In this document: in pieces, positions 43,188-53,119 of the stretch
Position numbering within the stretch: the stretch's first letter is position 1
Layout of the letters: every line of letters starts with the position of its first letter
Assembly (NCBI GenBank): GCA_016081115.2
Contig: CM071924.1
Span: 91,774,616 to 91,838,615 of the forward strand
From: Rehmannia glutinosa
Taxonomy: Eukaryota; Streptophyta; Magnoliopsida; Lamiales; Orobanchaceae
Direction of reading: 5' to 3'
Length of the DNA: 64,000 nucleotides
The notes under the pieces: model-generated
Told to the model about the DNA's origin: nothing
Databases searched by the model: none
Seen by the model: only the letters and a program-made list of their open reading frames with translations
Position numbers and translations under genes: made by a program

Positions 43188-43886
43188 AAAGGTATTTCCA
43201 TCAATAGAGAAGAAAGATTCACTTGTTTATTTATATTAGGGGTACCAATGGCGGAGCCAGCGCAAAAATGAGGTGGGTCGGATCGAAAATAAAAAAAAAT
43301 CATTTTATTTTTTATACTGCTTGGGCGAAGACAGGCCTGGGCCGGGCTCAGTATGGTCCCTATTCGGATTAATTGGAACAGTCAATGCCTATTTTATATC
43401 CATGCAAAAACAAAATGATCATCAGTTTGTCTATGTTGGATGTGTAGTTAGCAGACAGCACCAATTTTTTGAATGAAACCTATTTAGTTATTTTCTTTTG
43501 AAATTGTCACGCATTAATATTTCAAAATTAGATAGCTGTGGCTGCTTAATAGATAAACCTAAACCTTTGTTTTTGTCATGAGTAATTCATTTTCTAATTA
43601 TTTGAAAATCCTGCAGTCAGCATTCCGGTCCTCTTTCATCTAATTGAATGTGTAAAATTCAAGTCAATTATTAGTACAAAGAAGTTTGTTTTGTCTGTTG
43701 GCAACAATTGTAATTTTGAAATTGAATTATCAATAAAAAATTTATCATTTAAAAAAAAAAAAAAAAGAATCTGTAAAATTCAAGTCAATTTTCTTTAATA
43801 TTTCCAGCATTATATATATATAGACACACATACTTACATCCAATTTTCTTTCATTTTTCCTGAAAACGCTACCTACCCTTTACAAG
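43188..43886. other. Intergenic DNA and duplicated peptide-gene promoter
   Basis: Contains AATGGCGGAGCCAGC (43248), a phrase common at plant MITE ends. From about 43385 the sequence parallels 43980-44038 plus 45396-45727, the upstream region of the second peptide gene. A TATATATATATA box is at 43811-43822. Confidence 0.5.
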
Positions 43887-43974
43887 ATGAGGCCTTCAAG
43901 TGTTATTTTGGCTGAACTTACAATCTCTTCAAAATATCGTATAACATGTCTGAGAGTTTATAATCTATGTAAAC
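43887..43974 (+). pseudogene. Truncated third peptide-gene copy
   Basis: The first nine codons (MRPSSVILA) are nearly identical to those of the gene at 45728, including the DNA (ATGAGGCCTTCAAGTGT). It then diverges abruptly, losing signal-peptide hydrophobicity, both cysteines and the IPGGGG block. Its open frame runs to 44084 only by chance, into a hAT element. It is a promoter plus 5'-CDS duplicate, not a functional precursor. Confidence 0.7.
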
Positions 43975-44253
43975 AAATCCATCGTTTTGCCTATTTTGTA
44001 CCCATCCAGAAACAAATCGATCGTTTTGCCATATTTAGTAAGGCTGAGCAAAACCGAATCGAACTAGAAAAATCGAATCGATGAATTCGGTGCGATTTTG
44101 TTCGCTTTTTTGGTTGAATGGTTTGGTTAGTTTTAAATCTTATAAACCAAATTAATCTTCGGTTCGGTTCGGTTTGGTTTGATTTTGGTCTAGAAAATGT
44201 CGGTTTGCACCAAACTGGACCGAATATATTAATTTATATTATATATATTTATA

Positions 44254-45174
44254 GGGATTGGTTCAAATGAGACCAATCCCTTTAGGTTAGTCCATAAGAA
44301 CACTTATGGACTCTTGATTTAAAATTTTGGATGGTGTAGATCATTTTAGTTAATTTAGGCTTATAAGGGTATAATTGTACTTTTATATTTAATCGTTTTG
44401 TTAATTGGACGGTTATTAGCTATTTTTAAGGAAACATAATCCTACCTTTTCAGTTACCCGATTTTTAGGGAGGAAAAATCATCAACTTCAAGCATTTTTT
44501 TAAAAATTGATACTTCTTTCCGCCATATTTGTGAACAATCATTTTATTATATACTTAGTTCAGTGGACTTGTATACTTAGTCATGTTTTATTGTATATTT
44601 AGTTTAATGGATTTGTATACTTGGTCCAGTGGAATCGTATTCTTAGTTATATAAGTAATTCAGTGGAATTGTGTATTTAGTTCAGCGTAATTGTATACTT
44701 AGTTAAATGTTTCTGTATACATAGTAATATTTTAATGTACAGTTAGTTCAATGTAATTGTATACTTAGTTAAATGTTTCTATATACTCGTAATGTTTTAA
44801 TGTATAGGTAGTTTAGTGTAATTGTAATTGTAATTGTGGAATAATTGCAGGTCGATTGGAGTGATAATGGTGAATAAAGAGGTGTTGATTATGGCGATGC
44901 AGAGGTGTTGTTGAGAAGGAGACGTATTTGAGTGTGTATGGTGAATGGCGTGATTTATGGGGACGTGATCAATAACAGATCACGTCCCTATAATATAGGA
45001 GGAGGTTACCATGTATAATTTTCTGGATTCCTATTTTACCCCTTCTATTGTATAATTACTTATGAAAAGCTGTATATATTGTAATATATCTTGGCCATTG
45101 ATTTACTATTTGGATGGTGTAGATTCGGTCCTATGGACTAACCTAGGAGGGTGGTCTCACAGGATCCCCTCCCT
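44254..45174. mobile_element. Mutator-type MITE, 921 bases, perfect 9-base duplication
   Basis: Inverted ends GGGATTGGTTCAAATGAG and (reverse complement) AGGGAGGGGATCCTGTGAG continue with GACCxxxCCxxTAGGTTAGTCC over about 45 bases. The 9-base repeat ATATTTATA occurs at 44245-44253 and 45175-45183, the length typical of Mutator-like elements. Carries a minisatellite at 44550-44830. No transposase frame. Confidence 0.75.
44550..44830. repeat. AT-rich minisatellite
   Basis: About nine degenerate units of roughly 28-32 bases built on TTGTATACTTAGTTCAGTGGAA. It lies inside the Mutator-type MITE. Confidence 0.75.
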
Positions 45175-45727
45175 ATATTTATATTATTATTTCACTTTTT
45201 AAATTTATTTTACTATTAAATTGTCAAATAAATATAAAATATATATATTTTTAGCAAAAACATAAAGGCCCAAAATGAAGCCCGAATCGATTTTTCTAGC
45301 AATGCGGTTCGGTTTGAAAAAAATGTAAATTCAGTTTTCGGTTTTTTTGCGGTTCTGTTTGGTGAAACACCGAACCGGTCGTTTGCTCACCCCTAACATT
45401 TAGTCAGAAATTAGCAGTCAGCACTAATTTTTGGTTAATTTTCGTTTGAAATAACTTGTCACGTATTATATTTCAAAATTATGTAGATAGATGTGGCTGC
45501 CGATCACTGATAAACCTAAACCTTTTTTCTCATCACAACTCAATTCAATAATTCTAATGCTTTGAAAAAACTGCAGTCAGCATTCTAACCCCCATTTTAT
45601 TGAATGTGTAAAATTCAAATCATACTTTTTTACCATTTCTTGCACTACATATAGACAGACACACATACATTCTGTTGTCCATCACTATTCCTAAAAACTC
45701 TGTCTACCCTTTTCTTGATAAAACAAG

Positions 45728-46039
45728 ATGAGGCCTTCAAGTGTAATTTTAGCTATCATAGCATTAGTTTTGCTGGTCAATGTTGGATCATACGAAGCAA
45801 CCCGAGTTTTAGGAAAGAGAGAAAGAGAAGAGTATCTTCTGTTACCGTTGTTGCAGACGAAGCCTCCTTCGCCAAATAGCTGCTCGTATATTCCTGGTGG
45901 CGGTGGCAGTCCATGCAGAAACACAATCAGCCACAAGAACTTTGCTGCCCGTGCTGCGGTGGCTCCTCCTCTTCCTCATCTGGTTCATATTAAGAACAAA
46001 AAGTTCGATCAATTGTCTAGCCACGAATCACGGACGTAG
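45728..46039 (+). CDS. Small secreted cysteine-pair peptide precursor, CTNIP/SCREW-like, second copy
   Basis: 103 residues, single exon, with a TATA-like CATATAGA about 80 bases upstream. Signal peptide 1-24 (VILAIIALVLLVNVG, likely cut after YEA). Basic/acidic variable region, then SPNSC, IPGGGG, PC (C52 and C63, ten residues apart) and TISHKNFA, as in the copy at 41174. Conservation is concentrated in this block while the flanking residues differ, as expected for the mature peptide. The tail is Ala/Pro- then Lys/His-rich and differs completely from the first copy. Probably secreted as a signalling peptide; processing sites not visible beyond the signal peptide. Could instead be an unnamed cysteine-peptide family. 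Confidence 0.7.
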   Translation: MRPSSVILAIIALVLLVNVGSYEATRVLGKREREEYLLLPLLQTKPPSPNSCSYIPGGGGSPCRNTISHKNFAARAAVAPPLPHLVHIKNKKFDQLSSHESRT

Positions 46040-46292
46040 CAGCGGACAGTGTAATTCGACCAACAATGCAAACTTATATAAAATCCAGATTTTTTTTTCT
46101 TCTTTTGAACTGTTTTTGGTTTGGATTGGAACAAACCTTTGCCTGTTTAATTCTTGGCACCATGAGATATTTCATAACATTCATGAATCAGAAGAGTGAC
46201 ATTGCATTCTTCCAAGCCCTGTAAACTTGATTTGCAATTTGCTCCTCTGGAAAACATTATTCCAGTGTTTATGTGGATGTCATTAAGTTTTA
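46040..46292. other. 3' region of the second peptide gene
   Basis: T-rich sequence with no gene. Ends at the first MITE of the array. Confidence 0.5.
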
Positions 46293-46591
46293 GGGATAAT
46301 TACAAAAACTACCCCTGTGATTTGGGGTAATTACAAACAAACCCAGAGAAGTTTCAAAATTACAAAAAAGCCATGAGGTTTGATTATGTCTTAAATGTAA
46401 GAGGGTAACTGTAATATTTTTAACAAATATAAATGGGATGTTTGACATATTTTTGCTTATGATGGCGGCAAAATGTAATACAAAATCAAACCTCTGGGGA
46501 TTTTTTGTAATTTTCATAAATGTAATTTTCATAAATGTCAGGTTTTTTTTGTTATTAGCTCAAACCTTGGGGTAGTTTTTGTAATTATCCC
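46293..46591. mobile_element. MITE, GGGATAATTACAAAAAC family, copy 1
   Basis: 299 bases with inverted ends GGGATAATTACAAAAAC and GTTTTTGTAATTATCCC (perfect over 17 bases). Internal repeats of AATTACAAAxAxxCC and TTTTGTAATTTT kinds continue the symmetry. Confidence 0.8.
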
Positions 46592-46732
46592 CAAGTTATA
46601 TTCAGCAAAGTCTCAAGTTAAAGCCAGGAAGGGGGGGAACATTAGCAACCCAACGGTGATCAATGGACAAGATTTGAACAAAATGATAATCACAATTTTG
46701 AGTGCACTTGCCTTTAGAAAGTAAAACATATG
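46592..46732. repeat. Spacer repeat A of the MITE array
   Basis: 141 bases with the phrases AAAGCCAGGAA, TAGCAACCCAAC and GAGTGCACTTGCC. The same sequence recurs at 51055-51196, so MITE plus spacer were duplicated together. Confidence 0.8.
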
Positions 46733-46816
46733 GGGATAATTACAACAAACCCCTTAAGATTTGGGTGATTACAAAAACCCAAAGGTTATTCCCTTAGGTT
46801 TGATTACTAAAAAAAC

Positions 46817-47014
46817 TATGAAATCTGAATGTATTTCATCTTTTATAAAACATGAAGGAATGCATACATTATATAAGGCTAAAGACTACCTAATTAGCCC
46901 ATGAATTAAGGAAAAAGAAAAAACATAAACCCCAAAGATAGGGCACTAAACCCCAAAGATAGGGCACTACCCTAAAGATAAAGCACTCATTATATATTTT
47001 ACAATATCTCAACA
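46817..47014 (-). repeat. 3' LTR of copia element
   Basis: 198 bases; on the minus strand TGTTGAGATATTG to TTTCATA. Preceded on the minus strand by CCACCTTGAGGGGAG, a typical copia polypurine tract. It contains a 22-base repeat pair around AAAGATAGGGCACTA. Nearly identical to 50696-50892. Confidence 0.9.
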
Positions 47015-47020
47015 CTCCCC

Positions 47021-47760
47021 TCAAGGTGGAGCATATACATCATATGCATCCATCTTGTCACATATATAAGTTATTCGAGGACCACGTAGAGATTTAGTGA
47101 AAATATCAGCAAGTTGATCTCTAGAGTTAACAAATGAGGTCTTGATGATTCCAGAGAGAATCTTTTCTCTAAGGAAATGACAATCGACTTCTATATGTTT
47201 CGTCCTCTCGTGAAAAACTGGATTGGAGGAGAGGTGCAAAGCTGACTGATTATCACACACGAGCTCCATAGGACCAACATCACAGAAATGTAATTCTTGC
47301 AATAAATGTTTGAGCCACAAAAGCTCACATGTTGCATGAGCCATAGCCCGATACTCGGCCTCTGTACTTGATCGAGCAACAACAGTCTGTTTCTTACTTT
47401 TCCATGAAATCATGTTTCCTCCTATGAATATACAAGAATAACGAGGAAGTAGATCTTGATCATTCTCATCTCCGCCCAATCAAAGCATCCGAATACCCAA
47501 TGATATTAGTGTGGCCTCTATCAGTGAAAACAAGTCCCTTCCCAGGTGACCCTTTAATGTACTTGACAATTCGAATAACTGCATTCCAATGACTATCACG
47601 AGGAGAGTTGAGGAACTGACTTACTATACTTACTGGGAAAGATATGTCTGGTCTGGTCATGGTGAGATAATTTAGCTTTCCAACTAGCCTTCGGTATCTT
47701 CCTGGATCGGATAGAGCTCCCCCGATTAGGAAGGAGATTTACATTAGGGTCCATTGGAGT
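47021..47760 (-). pseudogene. Copia RNase H region, frameshifted
   Basis: 47660-47466 has TRPDISFPVSIVSQF and HWNAVIRIVKYIKGSPG, the RT-RNase H connection. 47479-47021 has ISWKSKKQTVVARSSTEAEY with the conserved E, CDNQSALHL, FHERTKHIEVDCHF and DIFTKSL, ending at 47021 beside the polypurine tract. One frameshift near 47475 splits the domain. Confidence 0.9.
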
Positions 47761-47770
47761 AGCAACCGGT

Positions 47771-48535
47771 TTACAATGTAAGCACTGTTTCTTCTAGAAT
47801 ATCAAGAGCATATTTTCTCTGAGAGATAGCAACACCTGACTTTGATTGAGCTACTTCAATCCCAAGAAAATAACGAAGAGGACCTAGGTCCTTAGTTTGA
47901 AAATTTTGAAATAAGTGTTGTTTTAATGCCTTGATACCTTCACAATCATCGCCCGTAATTACAATGTCATCAACATAGACCACAAGGTATATATATCTAT
48001 TTGCTGAGGAGCATCGGAAGAAGACGGAATGATCTCCTTCGCAGCGGATCATACCAAATTGTTGAAGAACTTTGCTGAATCGGCCAAACCAAGCCCGAGG
48101 TGATTGTTTCAAACCATATAAAGATTTCTGTAACTTGCATACCAAACGGACTCCTCGAGCAACAAAACCGGAGGTTGCTCCATATAAATCTCCTCTTCCA
48201 AGTTACCGTGCAAAAAGGCATTCTTGATGTCCAATGAAAAGAGGGGCCAATGTTTCATAGCAGACCATAGCGAGGAATAAACGAAGGCGAGGACATCTTT
48301 GCAAAGAAGAAAAAGTATCACTTTGTAATCGACCATAGACTTGTGTGTATCCCTTGGCTACCAAGCGAGCTTTCAAGCGATCGACTTGTCCATCAGGGCC
48401 GATCTTAACATTAAACACCCAACGGCAACCAACAACAGATTTTCCAGGCGGAAGGGGAACAAGCCGCCAAGTATGATTGCAATCGGCCGACATCTCATCA
48501 ATCATGGCCTGTTTCCATCAGGGATGGAATAGTGC
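47771..48535 (-). pseudogene. Copia reverse transcriptase, frameshifted
   Basis: N-terminal phrases NHTWRLVPLPPGKSVVGCRW and KARLVAKGYTQ at 48505-48330. After a shift, FSLDIKNAFLHGNLEEEIYM (with the first catalytic D), then 48145-47771 with KLQKSLYGLKQSPRAWF and the active site YVDDIVITG. At least two single-base breaks occur, near 48320 and 48145. Confidence 0.9.
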
Positions 48536-49670
48536 TTTTGAAAGTGTCTTAGGAATAGAAATAGAAGATAGTGTAGAAACAAAAGCACAATATGTGGGAG
48601 ACAAACGATGGTAATGAGAAAATTATAGATAGGATAAGGGTTACGGGTAGAGCGTATACCTTTGCGGATGGCAATAGGTAAATCGAGTGAAATAGGTGGA
48701 TCGGGTGCGGGAGAGAGATCTCGGAACAGGATCAAGCTCATGGCTCGGACCGTCTTTCATAAGTAATCCCAAATCGATTTATAGGTGGTGGAGATTGTGG
48801 AGAAGATGCATCGGCAATGCGGGGAAACAGAAGGCTCAGGAACTGGTTGAAGAAACTCCAAGTAGGGTATAGGCAAAACCTGATCCAAGTCGTGAGAAGG
48901 GATAGTAGTTTCGGCAAAGTATGATATGTCCTCGAAGAAAGTAACATCAGCGGAAATGTAGAAACGGTTTGTTGGAGGAGAGTAAGCGGTAACTTTTCCG
49001 AGAATGGGAGTAACCAAGAAAAATACACTTGATAGATCGAGCAGACAATTTATCACGGCTAGGAGATAGATCATGAACAAAGCAAGTACAACCAAAAATA
49101 CGAGGGGGAACAACATATAAAGGGGTTGTAGGGTGCAAAATAGAGTAGGGAACCTGACCATTCAACACAGAGGATGGCATTCGATTTATTAAATAAGTGG
49201 CGATCAAGACAAAGATCACCCCAAAACTTTAAAGGTGCATTGGCATATATCAACAAGGTGCGGTGTGTCAACAATATGTCTATGCTTTCGTTCGGCTACC
49301 CCATTTTGTTGAGGTGTATGGGGCAAATGGATTGATGTATAATTCGGTAGGAACGTGTAAAGGAATTGAAACGGTCGGAGAAATATTCTTTTGCATTATC
49401 ACTACGCAAGAAACGAATCATTTTACCAAATTGAGTCTTAATCTCTCGAGGCAAAAGTTTCAAAAATACCAAACAACTCGAACGATCTTTCATTAGAAAA
49501 ACCCAAGTACAGGAAAAATCATTAATGAAAGTCATATAATACCGATAACCTAAGATAGACGGAACACGACTCGGACCCCAAACATCGAATGGACAATATC
49601 AAAGAGAGATGGAGCTCGTTATTAATACGATTAGAAAAAGAGGTTCGAACATGTTTGCCTAATTGACAAG
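48536..49670 (-). pseudogene. Copia integrase, frameshifted
   Basis: 49535-49296 contains INDFSCTWVFLMKDRSS and FLRSDNAKEYFS (the DD of the core). 49274-48947 in other frames has PLKFWGDL, ATYLINRMPSSVLNG, PYSILHP and RIFGCTCFVHDL. Linker sequence follows to 48536. Several one-base shifts. Confidence 0.85.
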
Positions 49671-49672
49671 AC

Positions 49673-50299
49673 TCACAATTTAAAGACTCTGGCGTGAAAG
49701 ACCGGGTACCATGGTTTTAACTTGGGCGATTTCGGATGACCCAAACGACGGTGAAGAAGATCGGGGGATGCGATGAGCGGTACATAGAGTGGAAATTGTT
49801 GGTTGAAGGTAGTAAAGACCACGAGATTCGAGATCCTCGGGCCGCCTGTAGCCCGGTCTTGTATCAAAAAAGAATCAGAAGTGAAAGTTATGGTGCAATT
49901 TAAGGAACGAGTTAATTTACTTATGGATATCAAATTAAAAGGACAATTAGGAACCAATAAGACTGAACTCAATGGAATTGAGGGAGTTGGTGAAACTCGC
50001 CCAACTCCAGTGGCTTGGATTTTAGACCCATCTGCAACAGTAACATAATGGGAAAATTTGGTTTGTGATAATTCTGAGAAAATGGAGGAATTACCAGTCA
50101 CGTGATCAGAAGCACCAGAATCCAAAACCCAACCCATAGGTGTAGAGTCAGAGAGACAAACTGTAGAATTACCAGTAGGAGCTATAGTGGCGGAAGAGGT
50201 TGCCTGTTGAGCATTCAATATGTCGGTTGTAATGGTTGTGGGCCTTGAAAGGCGTGCGAGACTAGCCCGTTGTTTTGAAAGAAGAATCGACATTATCAC
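49673..50299 (-). pseudogene. Copia gag stump, protease and pre-integrase region
   Basis: A 208-codon frame. Residues around 58 carry WVLDSGASDHVTG, the copia protease active site; LLHRRLGHP near residue 190 is the pre-integrase zinc region. Upstream, only a short stump resembling a gag start (SDNVDSSFKTTG, in another frame near 50296-50260) precedes it. The normal gag of about 300 codons and its CCHC knuckle are absent. Confidence 0.85.
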
Positions 50300-50309
50300 T
50301 TAAATAACC

Positions 50310-50610
50310 AGATGCGAACAGTGTTTTCCGGTGTGAATAGTGATTTCCGTCAGAGAGATTTTTTTCGAACTGAACAGTATTTTTCTGGACGTGAACAGTG
50401 TTCCAGCTAAATAAAATTTTCCGGATGTGAATAGTGATTCCGGTGAACAGTACCTCGGCGTGAACAGTGATATCGGGATTGAACAATAGTTACGTAAGTG
50501 AACAGTGTGTCAGGGGTGAGCAGTGTGCTGGTGCATATACTGACGTGAACAATATCTTCGGTGAACAGTACCGCGACGTGAATAGTGATTCCGGTATGAA
50601 ACAGTGATTT
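50310..50610. repeat. Degenerate GTGAACAGTG repeat array in the copia leader
   Basis: About 14 copies of G(A/T)GAA(C/T)AGTG or close variants, such as GTGAACAGTG at about 50390 and GTGAATAGTG at 50424, at irregular 16-35 base spacing. They lie in the leader between primer site and gag stump. No coding value. Confidence 0.75.
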
Positions 50611-50680
50611 GATAGGGGAAAAAAAAACTGAAAAACTAATGTTGAAAAAAAAAAAAAAAAAAAAAAGGGTTTGTGAACTT

Positions 50681-50695
50681 TGCTCTATGATACCA
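50681..50695 (-). other. Copia primer binding site
   Basis: Minus strand TGGTATCATAGAGCA directly after the LTR end. It matches initiator tRNA-Met priming (TGGTATCA then AGAGC) with a two-base insertion. Confidence 0.75.
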
Positions 50696-50892
50696 TATGA
50701 AACTGAATGTATTTCATCTTGTATAAAACATGAAGGAATGCATACATTATATAGGCTAAAGACTACCTAATTAGCCCATGAATTAAGGAAAAAGAAGAAA
50801 ACATAAACCCCAAAGATAGGGCACTAAACCCCAAAGATAGGGCACTACCCTAAAGATAAAACACTCATTATATATTTTACAATATCTCAACA
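50696..50892 (-). repeat. 5' LTR of copia element
   Basis: 197 bases, nearly identical to 46817-47014. Differences are about six single-base changes and small indels. Confidence 0.9.
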
Positions 50893-51054
50893 AAAACATA
50901 TCAAAAAATCCCCTGATATTTAAAAACATACTATACCCCTTAAAAAGTTGACGCATAATAACCTGATGGGTATTTTTGTAATTTTAAAATGTCTCTGGTT
51001 TTTTTTTTTTTTTGTTATTAGCTCAAACCTTGGGGTAGTTTTTGTAATTATTCC

Positions 51055-51196
51055 TGTTATATTCAGCACAGTCTCAACTTAAAGCCAGGAAAGGGTGGGA
51101 AATTAGCAACCCAACTGTGATCAATGCACAACATTTGAAGAACAAGATGATAATCACAATTTTGAGTGCACTTGCCTTTAGAAAGTAAAAAATATA
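51055..51196. repeat. Spacer repeat B of the MITE array
   Basis: Second copy of the 141-base spacer at 46592, with scattered substitutions and a short insertion near 51130. Confidence 0.8.
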
Positions 51197-51496
51197 GGGA
51201 TCATTACAAAAAAAACCCTAAAGATTTGGGCTAATTACACAAAACCAAAAGGTTTATAAAAATTACTAGAAAGCCCCTTTAGGTTTGATTACATCTTACA
51301 TTTTCCGCTTTCATACGTAAAAAAACATATCAAAAAATCCCTATTTAAAAACATACTACATTTACCCCTTAAATTTAACGCATAATCAAACTCGATGGTT
51401 TTTTTTTTTTTTTTTTTTTTGTAATTTTGAAACATCTCTGAATTTTTTTTTTTTTTGTAATTAGCCAAACCTGAGGGGTGTTTTTGTAGTTATCCC
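51197..51496. mobile_element. MITE, GGGATAATTACAAAAAC family, copy 3
   Basis: 300 bases; ends GGGATCATTACAAA and GTAGTTATCCC. Contains a T21-T22 run at about 51399-51420. Confidence 0.75.
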
Positions 51497-51745
51497 AAAA
51501 ATATATGAACTAAATCACAGAGAGGATATACACGGAATGATAATGAACCATCCCTTGTCAATTGTCAAGTTCATCATTTAGCACCAGAATAATTTGAATA
51601 TATATGTTCAATTATTTTAGTCATTCCACAATTTTGGACAATCAGTGAATACAGATTTCTCATGCCACCACATATAGCTGGACAACTACCTATAGTTTCT
51701 TTTTCTTACTCAGATAAATCTTACACAGGCAACTATACAACTTAA
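51497..51745 (-). other. 3' untranslated/downstream region of the bHLH gene
   Basis: AT-rich sequence after the bHLH stop codon. No competing gene. Confidence 0.5.
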
Positions 51746-53119
51746 TCATTTCAATAGAGCATCAGTTAACTTATCCTTCAACTCTTCAGCAGCAACACCA
51801 CCCAGTGTCTGAACGGAGAACGTATGCACAACTTCACCGTTTTCGGTTATAGACATAGTCGACTCTTGTGCCGTCACCTGATGCTCTCTCAACGCCTTCA
51901 CAACTCCAGACACAGGGTGAGTTTCCAAAGGGCAACTTATTCGTACAACGGCATCTTCATGCCTTTCGTAAAAATCAATATCCGGTATAGTATCCCGATT
52001 TTGCTTAGCAATCACTGTCCCTTTTTCTGCTTCCATCACCCTAATCTTCGTCTGAAGATCCGTGATATAAGCAATCGCGTCACCAAGCAGGGACACTTTG
52101 TCCATTTTCGAAATATTCGGAACCACTGCCCTTAATGCATAAAACCTCTGGTTAAGTTTCTCGCGTCTCTGTCTTTCTGCTTCCACGTGATTCATCGCCT
52201 CGTCCCTCCCATTTGCCGGCTTACGGCCCCTTTTTCTAGGCCTTTGGTCGTCAGAAAGAAGAAACGAATCATCATTATCATAATTTCGGTGCGCACATAT
52301 TGCTTCGTATGATTCTGGAGAAAGCCCAGAATCATCTTCCACCTTTGGGGAAAAACTAATACTTATCGGACCTGATTGGGACCCTCCAAGACTAATTTCT
52401 CGCCCGAAAACTTTCGTAAAAGCTTTTGTTGGATTTGGTTTGACAATTATAGACTTTGCTGATTGAATGATTCTTTGATCTTCGCGTATAGACTTTCTTG
52501 AACCGATTTCGACAACCCCTGATTTTGATGGAATAAACGCCACTGTCTGAAAATGAGCTAATTTGGCTAAATGCGACCGTGATTGATAACGTTCTAGACA
52601 GCTGTTCGTATCGGAAACCCAAAATGATCGGGCACAATTGAACGACTGTGATGGGATAGACGGCTTATCGAAAGGGAAAAGTACATCGACGTGAGATAAA
52701 ACATCTCCACGTCTGAAACCTGATCCAACTTAGCAGCAACATTATCGTCTTCTGATCCACCAAAACAAGAGTGGATTTTTCAAGCACCATTTTTCTATTA
52801 TCATCTCCTTCAATAGGTTTTACATTAATGCCATTCTCGTCCTCATATTCTTTCGGTTCTCGACAATGGCCATCGCCCCATATCAGTGCCGATTTACGGA
52901 TTTAGATTTTGAGACGTGCCAATATATAGCGTACGTCCAGTCGGATTTTTCGACGATCTTGCATAGTGCTTGCTGCACTCCAAGATCTCCACCAGATGCA
53001 GAGAACTCCGACAACACGTTATTCGAAGCCGACCACCCGAAATATTCAGTTGCTTCACTGCCCAACACACTTTCCATGACAGCCTTATCCTCTTCATTTA
53101 ACCAAAACATTTTCCCCAT
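51746..53119 (-). pseudogene. bHLH transcription factor, subgroup IIId (JAM/bHLH13-like), frameshifted
   Basis: Start MGKMFWLNEEDKAVMESVLG at 53119 opens a bHLH-MYC N-terminal domain (LGVQQALCKIVE, WTYAIYWHVSKSKS). After single-base breaks near 52900, 52775 and 52690, other frames continue IWGDGHCREPKE, DNVAAKLDQVSDVEMF, then FPFDKPSIPSQSF and SCLERYQSRSHLAKL, joining the 265-codon C-terminal frame (52543-51746). There a basic stretch RPRKRGRKP leads into the bHLH with HVEAERQRREKLNQRF (H-E-R DNA contacts) and a leucine-rich helix 2, then an ACT-like C-terminus. Family members bind E-/G-boxes and act as jasmonate-response repressors. Pseudogene, or an intact gene with assembly indels. Confidence 0.8.

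Larger units (their letters stand above)
44039..45395. mobile_element. hAT-type element with a nested Mutator-type MITE
   Basis: Ends TAAGGCTGAGCAAA and TTTGCTCACCCCTA are inverted hAT-like termini. Flanks ATATTTAG (44031-44038) and ACATTTAG (45396-45403) match at 7 of 8. The interior has CGGTTCGGTTCGG phrases. A 921-base element is inserted at 44254-45174. It sits between the promoter duplicate and the second peptide gene. Confidence 0.7.
46817..50892 (-). mobile_element. Ty1/copia element with deleted gag, 4076 bases
   Basis: LTRs 50892-50696 and 47014-46817, target duplication AAAAC (46812-46816, 50893-50897), primer site at 50695-50681, and polypurine tract next to the 3' LTR. Coding order on the minus strand is protease, integrase, RT, RNase H, the copia order. 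Between leader and protease only a short gag start remains. Pol is broken by frameshifts. High LTR similarity suggests a fairly recent insertion. Confidence 0.9.
46733..51054. mobile_element. MITE copy 2, interrupted by the copia element
   Basis: Left part 46733-46816 and right part 50898-51054. Removing the copia element and one AAAAC copy restores a MITE of about 240 bases with GGGATAATTACAA and TTTGTAATTATTCC ends. Confidence 0.75.

Noticed and set aside
44550..44830. CRISPR or satellite centromere array
   Set aside because: Short degenerate AT-rich minisatellite confined to one MITE.
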